DNA of 64,000 nt from Archangium violaceum. GTDB taxonomy: Bacteria; Myxococcota; Myxococcia; Myxococcales; Myxococcaceae. Below the pieces are notes generated by a model that made no database searches, was not told where the DNA came from, and saw only the letters and a list, made by a program, of their open reading frames with translations. Numbering within the stretch: position 1 is the stretch's first letter; each line of letters begins with the position of its first letter. Shown one piece after another: positions 17,884-27,094 of the stretch. Made by a program: the position numbers and the translations under genes. Location of the stretch: assembly GCF_016859125.1 (NCBI RefSeq), contig NZ_CP069338.1:9489501-9553500 (forward strand), given 5' to 3'.

Positions 17884-19788
17884 ATGAATCGTACCCCTCC
17901 CGTCAAGCACCTCCTGCGCGCGGCCCTCGTGGCCGTGCCGCTCGTCGCAACTCCTGGCTGTACGCCCTCGGCGCATGGCTCCACCGCCGCCTCCCAGGAG
18001 CCTCGTGCCTCGGAGTCTTCCACTCAGACGCAGAAGTCCGCCGAGGTCCAGCCCACGGCCGAGGACGCGCGTCAGTTCGCCACCCGCGTGAACGAGGAAC
18101 TCAAGCGGCTGTGGGTACGGCAGTCCACGGCCGAGTGGATCAAGGCCACCTACATCACCGACGACACCGAGCGGAACGCGGCCACCGTCAACGAGGAGGT
18201 GATGGGCTACATCAACCAGGCCATCAAGGAGGCCGCCCGCTTCAAGGACGTGCAGGGGCTGGACGCGGACACCGCGCGCACGCTGCACCTGTTGCGCGTG
18301 TCCTCCTCGCTGGTCGCGCCCAGCGATGCGCGGAAGCGCTCGGAGCTGGCCTCCATCGCCGCGAAGCTCGAGGGCCTTTACGGCAAGGGCAAGTACTGCG
18401 GCAAGGATGGCAAGGGCCAGTGCAAGGACCTGGGCGAGCTGTCCGATGTGATGGCGAAGAGCCGCGACTACGACGAGCTGCTCGAGGCCTGGGTGGGGTG
18501 GCACGCCATCGCGCAGCCGATGCGCCCGCTCTACCAGCGCATGGTGAGCATCTCCAACGAGGGGGCCCAGGAGATCGGTTTCCCGGACCTCGGCGCGCTC
18601 TGGCGCTCCAACTACGACATGCCGCCCGAGGCCTTCGAGAAGGAGGCCCAGCGGCTGTGGGGGCAGGTGAAGCCCCTCTATGACGACCTGCACTGCTACG
18701 TGCGCGCCCGGCTGGCGAAGCAGTACGGCGAGGACAAGGTGCCCGCCGGCAAGGCCATCCCCGCGCACCTGCTCGGCAACATGTGGGCGCAGGAGTGGAA
18801 CAACATCTACAACCTGGTGGAGCCCTACAAGGGGCAGCCCAGCCTGGACGTGGACGCCGAGCTGAAGCGGCAGGACTACGACGCCATCCGCATGGTGAAG
18901 ACGGGCGAGGGCTTCTTCACCTCGTTGGGCCTCGAGCCGCTGCCGCAGACGTTCTGGGAGCGCTCGCAGTTCACCAAGCCGCGCGACCGCGAGGTGGTGT
19001 GCCATGCCAGCGCGTGGGACGTCACCTACGACAACGATCTGCGCATCAAGATGTGTATCAAGCCCACCGAGGAGGATCTGGTCACCATCCACCACGAGTT
19101 GGGGCACAACTACTACTACACGTACTACTACAAGCTCCCCGCCCTCTATCAGCAGGGCGCGCATGACGGCTTCCACGAGGCCATCGGCGATGCGATCACC
19201 CTCTCCATCACGCCGGGCTATCTCAAGCAGATGGGTCTGCTGAAGGAGGTGCCCAAGGGGGACAAGGGCCTCATCAACCTGCAGATGAAGGACGCCATGG
19301 AGAAGGTGGCCTTCCTGCCCTTCGGTCTGCTCGTGGACCAGTGGCGCTGGGAGGTGCTCTCCGGGCGGGTGAAGCCGGAGGACTACAACAAGGCGTGGTG
19401 GGCACTTCGCGAGAAGTACCAGGGCGTGCGCGCGCCGGTGGCGCGCTCCGAGCAGGACTTCGATCCGGGCGCCAAGTACCACGTCCCCGCCAACGTCCCC
19501 TACACGCGCTACTTCCTGGCGCGTATCCTCCAGTTCCAGTTCCACCGCGCGCTCTGCCAGGCCGCCGGGCACCAGGGCGCCCTCCACGAGTGCTCCATCT
19601 ACGGCAACAAGGAGGCCGGAAAGCGGCTCCAGGCCATGCTGGAGATGGGCGCCAGCAAGCCGTGGCCCGACGCGCTCGAGGCCCTCACCGGACAGCGGGA
19701 GATGGATGCTTCAGCCATGCTGGAGTACTTCACTCCGCTGCGAACCTGGCTGCAGGAGCAGAACAAGGGTCAAAAGTGCGGTTGGTAG
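17884..19788 (+). CDS. ACE-like zinc metallopeptidase (family M2) lipoprotein
   Basis: The 634-residue protein is a probable dipeptidyl carboxypeptidase anchored in the envelope. The signal peptide ends in a lipobox-like TPGC. The zinc site is complete: HELGH (residues 404-408) and the Glu of FHEAIGDA at 432. The 24-residue spacing from the second His to this Glu is the same as in human ACE (H387 to E411). I started at ATG 17884 although the frame opens at a TTG four codons earlier. A second metallopeptidase lipoprotein follows after the cold-shock gene. Confidence 0.87.
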   Translation: MNRTPPVKHLLRAALVAVPLVATPGCTPSAHGSTAASQEPRASESSTQTQKSAEVQPTAEDARQFATRVNEELKRLWVRQSTAEWIKATYITDDTERNAATVNEEVMGYINQAIKEAARFKDVQGLDADTARTLHLLRVSSSLVAPSDARKRSELASIAAKLEGLYGKGKYCGKDGKGQCKDLGELSDVMAKSRDYDELLEAWVGWHAIAQPMRPLYQRMVSISNEGAQEIGFPDLGALWRSNYDMPPEAFEKEAQRLWGQVKPLYDDLHCYVRARLAKQYGEDKVPAGKAIPAHLLGNMWAQEWNNIYNLVEPYKGQPSLDVDAELKRQDYDAIRMVKTGEGFFTSLGLEPLPQTFWERSQFTKPRDREVVCHASAWDVTYDNDLRIKMCIKPTEEDLVTIHHELGHNYYYTYYYKLPALYQQGAHDGFHEAIGDAITLSITPGYLKQMGLLKEVPKGDKGLINLQMKDAMEKVAFLPFGLLVDQWRWEVLSGRVKPEDYNKAWWALREKYQGVRAPVARSEQDFDPGAKYHVPANVPYTRYFLARILQFQFHRALCQAAGHQGALHECSIYGNKEAGKRLQAMLEMGASKPWPDALEALTGQREMDASAMLEYFTPLRTWLQEQNKGQKCGW

Positions 19789-19831
19789 GAGTTGCGAGGT
19801 AGACACGGAAAGCGGCCGAGCCTACATTCTT

Positions 19832-19867
19832 GCCCGCTCGGTCGGGTCTCATCCGACCGGGACGGGC
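19832..19867 (+). other. Hairpin between M2 peptidase and cold-shock gene
   Basis: CGGTCGG pairs with CCGACCG around a 7-base loop, and GCCCG pairs with CGGGC further out. It lies 44 bases after the peptidase stop and 44 bases before the cold-shock ATG. It could end the upstream transcript or be part of a structured cold-shock leader; there is no T-run. Confidence 0.4.
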
Positions 19868-19910
19868 GGCAGATTTCCGCGCCCGTTTGTCTGAAGGAAG
19901 AAGAGAGCAA

Positions 19911-20114
19911 ATGGCGACTGGTACGGTGAAGTGGTTCAACGATGCGAAGGGGTTCGGATTCATCACGCAGGATGGCGGTGGCGAGGACGTGTTCTGCCAC
20001 CACACCGCGATCAACATGGATGGGTTCCGCACCCTGGCCGAGGGTCAGCGGGTCGAGTTCGAGGTGACCAAGGGCCCCAAGGGCCTGCAGGCGCAGAACG
20101 TGCGTCCCGCCTAG
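19911..20114 (+). CDS. Cold-shock domain protein (CspA family)
   Basis: A 67-residue single-domain RNA chaperone with both RNA-binding motifs, GFGFI (RNP1) and VFCHH (RNP2, with Cys-His-His in place of the usual VHH/FHH). It starts [11 protein letters not shown], as in most Csp proteins. GAAGGAAGAAG lies just upstream of ATG 19911. It sits alone between two metallopeptidase genes and has its own terminator, so it is probably a single transcription unit. Confidence 0.93.
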   Translation: MATGTVKWFNDAKGFGFITQDGGGEDVFCHHTAINMDGFRTLAEGQRVEFEVTKGPKGLQAQNVRPA

Positions 20115-20141
20115 TCCGGCTCTCTTCGTAGGTTGTTCCTG

Positions 20142-20176
20142 AAAAGGGTCCGACCCATTGGGGCCGGGCCCTTTTT
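20142..20176 (+). terminator. Rho-independent terminator of the cold-shock gene
   Basis: AAAAGGG-CCG-CCC pairs with GGG-CGG-CCCTTTTT around ATTG, with two mismatched positions, and ends in a five-T run. It starts 27 bases after the cold-shock stop. Confidence 0.8.
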
Positions 20177-20194
20177 CATGTCCGGAGTCCTCGC

Positions 20195-22303
20195 ATGTTT
20201 GTCCTCTCATCCCGGTTCCTCCTGAAGCGTGCCCCGGTGTTTCCCCTGCTGGCCGTGCTCGGCTGTGCGTCCGGCCAGCCCCATGTCCAGGCGGGCGCCG
20301 CGCCCGCGGAGGCTCGTCCCATGACGCAGACCGCCGATCTCTCCGCCCTGAAGGCCCAGCTCGTTGCCCGCCATGGCGAGGCACAGCGGGCCCGCATCGA
20401 GAGGGGTGTGGATCAGGTGGCCGCGTTGTGGCGCGCGGAGGACGGGGACCTGGCCGCCTTCGTGCGCGAGTACTTCATCGCCGACGAGAAGCAGCTCGAG
20501 GCCACCCTGGCCCGGCTGGAGACGGCCTTCGAGCAGCTCGACGGGCACCTGAACGAGATCAGCCGGGAGCTGCGGCGTCCCACGGATCTGGACCTGGGGC
20601 CGTTGCTGCCGGTGGATCCGCTGCTCGCGGCGTATGACCCGGGCGCGCACACCACCGAGGATCTCTTCCAGGCGAAGGTGGGGTTCGTGGCGCTGCTCAA
20701 CTTCCCGCTCACCACGCTGGCCGAGCGGATGGAGAAGGGCCCGGGCTACACCCGCCGCCAGTGGGCCGAGGCCCGGCTCACCGGCCGTTTCAGCCGCCGC
20801 GTCCCCGCGGAGGTGCGGCAGGCGTCGACGCGCGCGACGGCGGACGCGGACCTCTACATCGCCGAGTACAACATCTGGATGCACCACCTGGTGGATGACC
20901 AGGGGCGCCGGCTCTTCCCGAAGGGGATGAGGTTGATCAGCCACTGGAATCTGCGGGACGAGCTGAAGTCCCGGTACGCGGATCCGGAGGGCGTGGCGAA
21001 GCAGCGGATGATCATCAAGGTGATGGAGCGCATCGTCACGCAGACGATTCCCGCGGCCGTCATCGACAATCCCCGGGTGGACTGGAATCCGTTCACCAAC
21101 GAGGTGAAGGCGGCACCGGCGGAGGAGCTCGAGCCGGACGCGCCCCAGCGCCCGGTGGTGCTGGACGGGAAGCGCGAGGACGACGTGCGCTACACGAAGC
21201 TGCTGGCGCAGTTCCACGCGGCCCGGAGGGAGGACCCCTACGTACCGGTGGCGCCCACGGCGATCGCGCGCAGCTTCGAGCTGGGGCGTGAGCTGCCCGA
21301 GGCCCGGGTGAAGGCGCTGCTGGAGCAGGTGCTGACGTCCCCACTGGTTCCGAAGGTGGCGCGGCTCATCGAGCAGCGGCTGGGGCGGAAGCTGGAGCCC
21401 CAGGACCTGTGGTACGCCGGCTTCAGGGCGAACGCGAAGCTGTCCGAGGCGGAGCTCGACAAGCTGACGCGCCAGCGCTACCCGACGGCGGAGGCCTTCG
21501 CGAAGGATCTGCCGCGGATCCTCCAGGGGCTGGGCTTCTCGAAGGAGAAGGCGGCCTTCCTGTCGGAGCACATCCGGGTGGATCCATCGCGAGGGGCGGG
21601 ACACGCGATGCAGTCGATGCGGCGCGGGGACTTCCCCCGGCTGCGGACGCGGGTGGGCCCCAACGGCATGGACTACAAGGGCTACAACATCGCGGTGCAC
21701 GAGCTGGGGCACAACGTGGAGCAGGTGTTCTCGCTCTACGCGGTGGACCACACGCTGCTGGCGGGAGTGCCCAACAACGCCTTCACCGAGGCGCTGGCCT
21801 TCGTCTTCCAGGCCAGGGACCTGGAGCTGCTGGGACAGGCGAAGCCGGACGCGGCCCGTGAGCGCGAGCGGGTGCTCAACGACTTCTGGCAGACGTGGGA
21901 GATCGCCGGGGTGGCGCTGGTGGACATCGCGGTGTGGCACTGGATGTACGAGCACCCGGAGGCCACGCCGGCGCAGCTGCGCGAGGCGGTGGTGCGCATC
22001 GCCCAGGAGACGTGGGATCGCTACTACGCGCCGGTGCTGGGAGGGCAGGGGACGCCGCTGCTGGGCATCTACAGCCACATGATCTCCTATCCCCTGTACC
22101 TGACGGACTATCCGCTGGGGCACCTGATCGCGTTCCAGATCGAGGAGCACCTGCACAAGGCGGGCAACCTGGGTGCGGAGTTCGAGCGGATGGCGAGCCA
22201 GGGCGCCCTCACTCCGGACGTGTGGATGACGAACGCCACGGGCGCGCCGGTGAGCGCCGAGCCGCTGCTGCGAGCCACGGAGTCTGCGCTCCTCGGATAT
22301 TGA
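20195..22303 (+). CDS. M3-like zinc metallopeptidase lipoprotein
   Basis: The 702-residue protein carries a signal peptide with lipobox (LAVLGC) and is mostly helical. The zinc motif is HELGH (residues 502-506), and a likely third ligand is Glu 532 in FTEALAF, 26 residues on, which resembles oligopeptidases of clan MA such as M3. Substrate is unknown. The start ATG 20195 has GGAG eight bases upstream. It is unrelated in sequence to the M2 lipoprotein upstream, though both are secreted zincins. Confidence 0.78.
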   Translation: MFVLSSRFLLKRAPVFPLLAVLGCASGQPHVQAGAAPAEARPMTQTADLSALKAQLVARHGEAQRARIERGVDQVAALWRAEDGDLAAFVREYFIADEKQLEATLARLETAFEQLDGHLNEISRELRRPTDLDLGPLLPVDPLLAAYDPGAHTTEDLFQAKVGFVALLNFPLTTLAERMEKGPGYTRRQWAEARLTGRFSRRVPAEVRQASTRATADADLYIAEYNIWMHHLVDDQGRRLFPKGMRLISHWNLRDELKSRYADPEGVAKQRMIIKVMERIVTQTIPAAVIDNPRVDWNPFTNEVKAAPAEELEPDAPQRPVVLDGKREDDVRYTKLLAQFHAARREDPYVPVAPTAIARSFELGRELPEARVKALLEQVLTSPLVPKVARLIEQRLGRKLEPQDLWYAGFRANAKLSEAELDKLTRQRYPTAEAFAKDLPRILQGLGFSKEKAAFLSEHIRVDPSRGAGHAMQSMRRGDFPRLRTRVGPNGMDYKGYNIAVHELGHNVEQVFSLYAVDHTLLAGVPNNAFTEALAFVFQARDLELLGQAKPDAARERERVLNDFWQTWEIAGVALVDIAVWHWMYEHPEATPAQLREAVVRIAQETWDRYYAPVLGGQGTPLLGIYSHMISYPLYLTDYPLGHLIAFQIEEHLHKAGNLGAEFERMASQGALTPDVWMTNATGAPVSAEPLLRATESALLGY

Positions 22304-22431
22304 GAATTCGTCCCAGGAAGTAGGAATTCACCTGTATTCATTGGATTCCAGTTGAGGCGGGTATGGCCTGTGTTACAGGTTTGTATGGGTCCATTCCAGG
22401 TCGTACGAAACCCCCAACAAGGAGGAATCCC

Positions 22432-23181
22432 ATGTCTCGATTCGTGAAGCGCACCCTGCGGAAGTCGGCAGCGGGACTGTGTGCCTTGATGCTGGGCGCG
22501 TTCGGTTGTGGAGGCGCCGATGCGGTCGAGCAGGGTGATGTGACACCGACGGAGGAGCAGGCGCTCGTGACCCGGAAGGTCATGCCCATTGGGGACTCCA
22601 TCACCCAGGCCGCCGCGGGCCATGCCAGCTACCGCTGCCCGCTGTGGCAGAAGATCCGCGCTGGCGGTTACACCGCCGATTTCGTCGGAAGCCAGACGGG
22701 CGGGTACTCCGGCGCGAACAGCTGCACGGTCAGCGGGTTCGACGTCAACCACGAGGGGCACTGGGGCTGGCGTGCCGATCAGATCCTGGCCAGCATCTCC
22801 GGGTGGGCGACCACCTACCGGCCGGACATCGTGTTGATCCACCTGGGGACGAACGATCTCTTCCAGGGCAACACCATCGACAGCACCCTTCAGGAGATCG
22901 GGCAGATCATCGACAAGCTCCGCGCGGTGAACCCGAGCGTCAAGGTGTTCCTCGCCAAGGTCATCCAGTCCACGAGATCGAACACCACCCTGGATGCCTT
23001 CAATCAGCGCATCCCGGCGTTCGCCACGTCGAAGAGCACGACGACCTCGCCGGTGATCGTCGTGGATCAGTGGACGGGGTTCAACGCGTCGACGGACACC
23101 TACGACGGAGTCCATCCGAACGCCACGGGCGAGGCGAAGATGGCCGAGCGCTGGTTCCAGGCGATCCGCTCCAGTCTGTGA
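22432..23181 (+). CDS. SGNH/GDSL hydrolase lipoprotein (CE3-like esterase)
   Basis: A secreted esterase, probably acting on acetylated polysaccharide. The signal peptide ends in a lipobox (AFGC). The SGNH blocks are present: block I GDSIT with the nucleophile Ser, the block III Asn in HLGTND, and block V DGVHPN with the catalytic Asp and His. The pattern is closest to carbohydrate esterase family 3. The start ATG 22432 has a perfect AAGGAGG about 6 bases upstream. Confidence 0.85.
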   Translation: MSRFVKRTLRKSAAGLCALMLGAFGCGGADAVEQGDVTPTEEQALVTRKVMPIGDSITQAAAGHASYRCPLWQKIRAGGYTADFVGSQTGGYSGANSCTVSGFDVNHEGHWGWRADQILASISGWATTYRPDIVLIHLGTNDLFQGNTIDSTLQEIGQIIDKLRAVNPSVKVFLAKVIQSTRSNTTLDAFNQRIPAFATSKSTTTSPVIVVDQWTGFNASTDTYDGVHPNATGEAKMAERWFQAIRSSL

Positions 23182-23217
23182 GCCAGCTCGCCCTCCCCCT
23201 GGTCTGGGAGAGGGCCG

Positions 23218-23252
23218 GGGTGAGGGTCTGAGCATCCGTCAGTCCCTCACCC
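23218..23252. terminator. Hairpin between convergent genes
   Basis: GGGTGAGGG (23218-23226) pairs perfectly with CCCTCACCC (23244-23252). It lies between the ends of the esterase gene and the FKBP gene, so it may serve both. No T-run is present on either side. Confidence 0.45.
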
Positions 23253-23267
23253 GAATCACCCGAACGC

Positions 23268-23978
23268 CTACTGCTTGCCCGGCTTCGCGGGCTGCGCGCG
23301 CGGGACATCCGCGCCCTGGCTTCCGATGCTGAGCAGCTCGACCTCGAACACCAGGGTGGCGTTGGGCGGGATGGTGGGAGGCGAGCCCTGCTCACCGTAG
23401 GCCTGCTTGGCGGGGCACACGAGCTGGGCCTTGCCACCGACCTTCATCTTCTGCACGCCCTCGGTCCAGCAGGGGATGACGCCGTCGAGCGGGAACTCGG
23501 CGGGCTGGCCGCGCTTGTAGGAGCTGTCGAACTCGACGCCGCTGGTGAGCGTGCCGCGGTAGTTCACCTTCACCGTGTCCGAGGCCTTGGGGCTCGGGCC
23601 GGTGCCGGCCTTCAGCTCCTTGTAGATGACGCCGGAGGGCAGCTTGACCGCGCCCTTCTCCTTGGCGGCCTCCTCCAGGAACTTCTGGCCGGCCTTCTCG
23701 CCCCGGGCCTTGGCGAGCCCCTGGAGCTTGGGTCCATAGGTGTCCAGCTCCACCGCGGGCTTGGCGTTGGTGAGGGAGTCCGTCATGCCCTTCTTGACGA
23801 TCTCGATCTCGGCTGGGCTCAGGTCGAAGACCTTGATGCTGCGTCCGATCGACAGGCCGAGTGCATAGACCGTCTTCTCATCCTCGGTCTTGAGCTGTGT
23901 TTGTCCCTGCGCCTGCTGAGCCTGGGCCTGCATCCCGGCGAGGCCGAGCAGTGCCGCCGCCAACATTCCGAATCGCAT
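23268..23978 (-). CDS. Mip-like FKBP-type peptidyl-prolyl isomerase, exported
   Basis: The 236-residue protein has a cleavable signal peptide (to QAQAQ), an N-terminal dimerisation domain of the FKBP_N type (residues ~30-110) and a C-terminal FKBP domain (VKVNYRGTLTSGVEFDSS, FPLDGVIPCWTEGVQKMKVG, AYGEQGSPPTIPPNATLVFEV). It should assist folding of exported proteins in the periplasm. I started at ATG 23978, preceded by AAAGGCGG, because the signal peptide begins there. Confidence 0.9.
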   Translation of the reverse strand: MRFGMLAAALLGLAGMQAQAQQAQGQTQLKTEDEKTVYALGLSIGRSIKVFDLSPAEIEIVKKGMTDSLTNAKPAVELDTYGPKLQGLAKARGEKAGQKFLEEAAKEKGAVKLPSGVIYKELKAGTGPSPKASDTVKVNYRGTLTSGVEFDSSYKRGQPAEFPLDGVIPCWTEGVQKMKVGGKAQLVCPAKQAYGEQGSPPTIPPNATLVFEVELLSIGSQGADVPRAQPAKPGKQ

Positions 23979-24135
23979 GTGAACCGCCTTTCTCAATGGA
24001 GGCGGAAGGATAGGCCCGCCCGGGCCTTCTGGCTGGTCGTTTTCTTGCGGCCTGTCCGGATGCTCGTACCTTCGCGACAGCCTGCTGCAGCGAGGAAGCG
24101 ACCTGTAGCAGCCGAGCCACCGGGAGGGTGTGAGG

Positions 24136-24477
24136 ATGAGCGACAAGCGGAAGAGCGCGCGGGTTCCCCTCGACGTCTACCTGAACAAGTACATGGGGGG
24201 CGTCCCGTACATGGCCCGAGCCGCCGACATCAGCCAGGAGGGCGTGAGCCTGGCGCGCCTGTTGGAGCCCGAGCAGGACGCCCGGCGGGTGGGGCTCCAG
24301 TTCCAGCTGCCCGGCTCGGAAGAGGTCATCTACGCCGAGGGCGAGGTGGTGCGTGAGTGGGTGGAGGCCGGCAGCCCGCGCCGCGACGAGCGTTCGGGCG
24401 TTCGCTTCACGCTGCTCACCGAGCGGCACCGCCGGCTGATTGATGACTACGTGACACGCAACACGCAGGGCCACTGA
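24136..24477 (+). CDS. Single-domain PilZ protein
   Basis: A 113-residue protein with a PilZ domain, which usually binds c-di-GMP. The N-terminal RKSAR and the later DISQEG correspond to the RxxxR and (D/N)xSxxG motifs. GGGAGG lies eight bases before ATG 24136; a GTG two codons upstream is possible. Single-domain PilZ proteins with a short N-terminus are common in myxobacteria, with diverse targets. Confidence 0.82.
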   Translation: MSDKRKSARVPLDVYLNKYMGGVPYMARAADISQEGVSLARLLEPEQDARRVGLQFQLPGSEEVIYAEGEVVREWVEAGSPRRDERSGVRFTLLTERHRRLIDDYVTRNTQGH

Positions 24478-24577
24478 GCCATGCTCCTCTGGCGGGCGGA
24501 TGGACAGAGCCGCCTTGACCTGGCTCGGAGCCGGCCGGTTGAATCCGACCATCTGAACGAGAGCGTGGAGGATTCAG

Positions 24578-25357
24578 GTGAGGCGTGCACTGTGGGCGCT
24601 GGTGCTGGCGGCTCCGCTGTCGGCACTGGCACAGGGTAGTGGGGTGGATTGGCAGCGGCAGGTCCTCCGGGTGACGGGGGATGGGCCACCGGACGTGAAG
24701 GCTTCCAACCCGTCCCAGGCGAGGTTGGGCGCGGAGCGCTCGGCGAAGGCGGATGCTTTCGCGGATCTGCTGGAGCAGGTGAAGGGCGTCCGCGTCCGGG
24801 CGGACAGGACCGTGGGCGACGAGATGGCCCGTGAGGACACGCGCCGCCAGGTCGAGGAGGTGCTCCGCGGCTATACGGTCGTGGGGAAGCGCTACTACTC
24901 GGACAGCGGCGTGCAGATGGACGTGGAGGTTCCGCTCTCGGCGCTCACCGGGGTGCTGGTGTCTCCGGCGCCCTCGGGCACCCCCGCCCAGGCCGAGGTG
25001 AAGCCCGCCGAGACGAAGAAGGCCGCCAAGGCGAAGTACACGGGGCTGGTGGTGGACGCCCGGAAGCTGGGCATGGTGCCGGCGTTGGCGCCCCGGTTGC
25101 TCGATGCGTCCGGCCAGCAGCTCTATGGCGTCGAGTCGTTGTCTGCGGAGGCTCGGAAGAGCACGGGTGTTGCCGGATTCTTCAAGAGCCCCGAGGCGGC
25201 CAGGAAGTCGGAGCTGGTGGGGACGAAACCGCTGATGCTGGAGGCGGCGCGGCTCGAGGGCTCGGATCTTCAGTTGGGGCCGGACGCGGCGAAGGCGCTC
25301 GAGGGTCTGGACCCGAGCCTGCTCACCGAGGGGCGGGTAGGGATCCTCATCAAGTAG
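24578..25357 (+). CDS. LPP20/FlgT-like exported protein
   Basis: The 259-residue protein starts at GTG 24578 and has a signal peptide (to ALAQ). The first half (ARLGAERSAKADAFADLLEQ, then LRGYTVVGKRYYSDSGVQMDVEVPL) has the pattern of LPP20-type envelope proteins. The second half lacks a named domain by eye. No enzyme motif is visible. It is followed closely by a PEGA-type lipoprotein, which suggests an operon. Confidence 0.55.
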   Translation: MRRALWALVLAAPLSALAQGSGVDWQRQVLRVTGDGPPDVKASNPSQARLGAERSAKADAFADLLEQVKGVRVRADRTVGDEMAREDTRRQVEEVLRGYTVVGKRYYSDSGVQMDVEVPLSALTGVLVSPAPSGTPAQAEVKPAETKKAAKAKYTGLVVDARKLGMVPALAPRLLDASGQQLYGVESLSAEARKSTGVAGFFKSPEAARKSELVGTKPLMLEAARLEGSDLQLGPDAAKALEGLDPSLLTEGRVGILIK

Positions 25358-25377
25358 ATGGGGGAGCGAGGAGCCTG

Positions 25378-25767
25378 GTGATGCTGGTCTGGAGTGGGAA
25401 GTGGCGGGGCAGGCGAGGGGTTGCCCTGGTGCTCGGGGGGCTGGTTCTCGGGTGTGCCTCGGGTCCCCGTCCAGAGCAGGTGCAATCCCCGGCGGCGGAC
25501 CGCGCGCGCGAGCTGCTGCGTTCCTCTCATTCGCGTGATGGCAACCTGCTGTTGCGGTGCGAGCCCTCGGATGCCGAGGTGTACCTGGATGGAGTGGTCC
25601 AGGGCGTGTGCACCGACTTCGATGGAGGGCCGAACGGGCTCCAGGTCGGGGTGGGGCTGCACCGCATCGACGTGAAGAAGGACGGCTACTGGCCGTACAC
25701 CACGTATTACGAGCCAGGCCGTGCCCGTGCGAGGCTGACCATCAAATTGCGGCCGGTGGAGCCGTAG
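25378..25767 (+). CDS. Small PEGA-like lipoprotein
   Basis: The 129-residue protein has a lipoprotein signal (LVLGC) and one PEGA-like beta unit (LLLRCEPSDAEVYLDGV, then VGLHRIDVKKDGYWPY). PEGA units are often found in surface-layer or envelope-associated proteins. GTG 25378 and ATG 25381 are adjacent starts. It follows the LPP20-like gene after 20 bases. Confidence 0.65.
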   Translation: MMLVWSGKWRGRRGVALVLGGLVLGCASGPRPEQVQSPAADRARELLRSSHSRDGNLLLRCEPSDAEVYLDGVVQGVCTDFDGGPNGLQVGVGLHRIDVKKDGYWPYTTYYEPGRARARLTIKLRPVEP

Positions 25768-25880
25768 CGCGGCGGCGCGGACTGAGCCGCGGGGCGCACA
25801 TCCGGTATACCCTCACCTCAGCACGGAGGTTCGCCATCGGACGTAACAAGAGAGGCAAGGCGCGCGCGGTGAAGGCGCCC

Positions 25881-27068
25881 ATGGCGCGGGAGGTCCCGGC
25901 GGAGGTTCCCCTGCAGGTGGTCAGGTTCGAGCCAGGGCCGGCGCCGTCTCCGGTGGAGCCACCGGAGCCCGAGGTGGGGCTCTCCGAGGCGGAGGCGCGG
26001 CGGGTGGACTTCGCCTGGTCGCTGGGCATGGTGGGCTCGTTGGCGCTGGTGTTCGCGCTGCTGTCGGTATTCGGCGGGGTGGCGGTGCCGGTGTTGCTGG
26101 CGCTCTTCATGGCGTACGTGCTCAACCCGCCCGTCACCGCGCTGGAGCGCCGGGGCCTCAACCGCGCCGTGGGCTCGAGCGTGGTGTTCGGCGCGTGCGT
26201 GCTGCTGATGGTGGGGGCGGTGCTGTACCTCATCCCCGTCTTCCGCGACGAGGCGGCCAAGTTGCCGGACTTCTTCCTCCGGGCCAGCGAGCGGGTGGTG
26301 CCGCAGGTGGAGACGCTGCTGGGGCGCCCGTTGCCGGATCTGCTGAGGCAGCGCATGACGGAGCTGGGGGGACAGGCCTCGGAGCTGCTCCAGAGCGCGG
26401 GGCCCACGGCGGCGCGGCTGGTGGCGAGCTTCGCGGGCAACACCGCCCGGTTCGTGGCCACGCTGCTGGGCCTGCTGGTGGTGCCGGTGCTGGCCTTCTT
26501 CTTCCTGCAGGACTACCCGAACCTGGTGGGGCTGGTGAAGGGGCTGGTGCCTCGCCGGGCGGTGGGGCTGGTCAGCCGGCGCTTCTCCGAGGTGGATGAC
26601 GTCCTGTCCGCCTTCGTGCGCGGCCAGATCACCGTGGGGGCCATCCTGTCGGTGCTCTACAGCACGGGCCTGGGGTTCGCGCGCATCGACATGGCCATCG
26701 TCATCGGCGTCATCTCCGGGTTCGGCAACATGGTGCCCTATCTGGGAACGACCCTGGGCGTGGTGCTGGCGCTGCTGGGGCTGATGCTGTCCTGGCAGGG
26801 GCCGTGGCAGCTCGCGGTGGTCGCCGGCACGTTCGTGGTGGGCCAGATGGCCGAGGGGTTCGTCATCACCCCGCGCGTGGTGGGGGACAAGGTGGGCCTC
26901 TCGTCGGTGTCCGTCATCATCGCCATCCTGGCCTTCGGCGAGCTGTTCGGCTTCACCGGCATCCTGCTCGCGGTGCCCACGACGGCCATCCTCAAGGTGG
27001 TGCTGCGCGTGGTGGTGGAGCGTTACCAGAAGACGGTCCTCTACAAGGGAGAGGGACCGGCCGCCTGA
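25881..27068 (+). CDS. AI-2E/PerM-family membrane transporter
   Basis: About 395 residues with roughly eight membrane segments and the family's patterns (VLLALFMAYVLNPPVTALERRG, GQITVGAILSVLY, VVGDKVGLSSVSVIIAILAFGELFGFTGILLAVPTTA). Members export autoinducer-2 or ions, but most are uncharacterised. ATG 25881 follows GAAGG; GTG 25869 in the same frame is an alternative. The frame stays open upstream over the PEGA gene, but that part does not look like protein. Confidence 0.82.
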   Translation: MAREVPAEVPLQVVRFEPGPAPSPVEPPEPEVGLSEAEARRVDFAWSLGMVGSLALVFALLSVFGGVAVPVLLALFMAYVLNPPVTALERRGLNRAVGSSVVFGACVLLMVGAVLYLIPVFRDEAAKLPDFFLRASERVVPQVETLLGRPLPDLLRQRMTELGGQASELLQSAGPTAARLVASFAGNTARFVATLLGLLVVPVLAFFFLQDYPNLVGLVKGLVPRRAVGLVSRRFSEVDDVLSAFVRGQITVGAILSVLYSTGLGFARIDMAIVIGVISGFGNMVPYLGTTLGVVLALLGLMLSWQGPWQLAVVAGTFVVGQMAEGFVITPRVVGDKVGLSSVSVIIAILAFGELFGFTGILLAVPTTAILKVVLRVVVERYQKTVLYKGEGPAA

Positions 27069-27094
27069 GTCGTCCGGGGCCGGGGAAGGGCATC

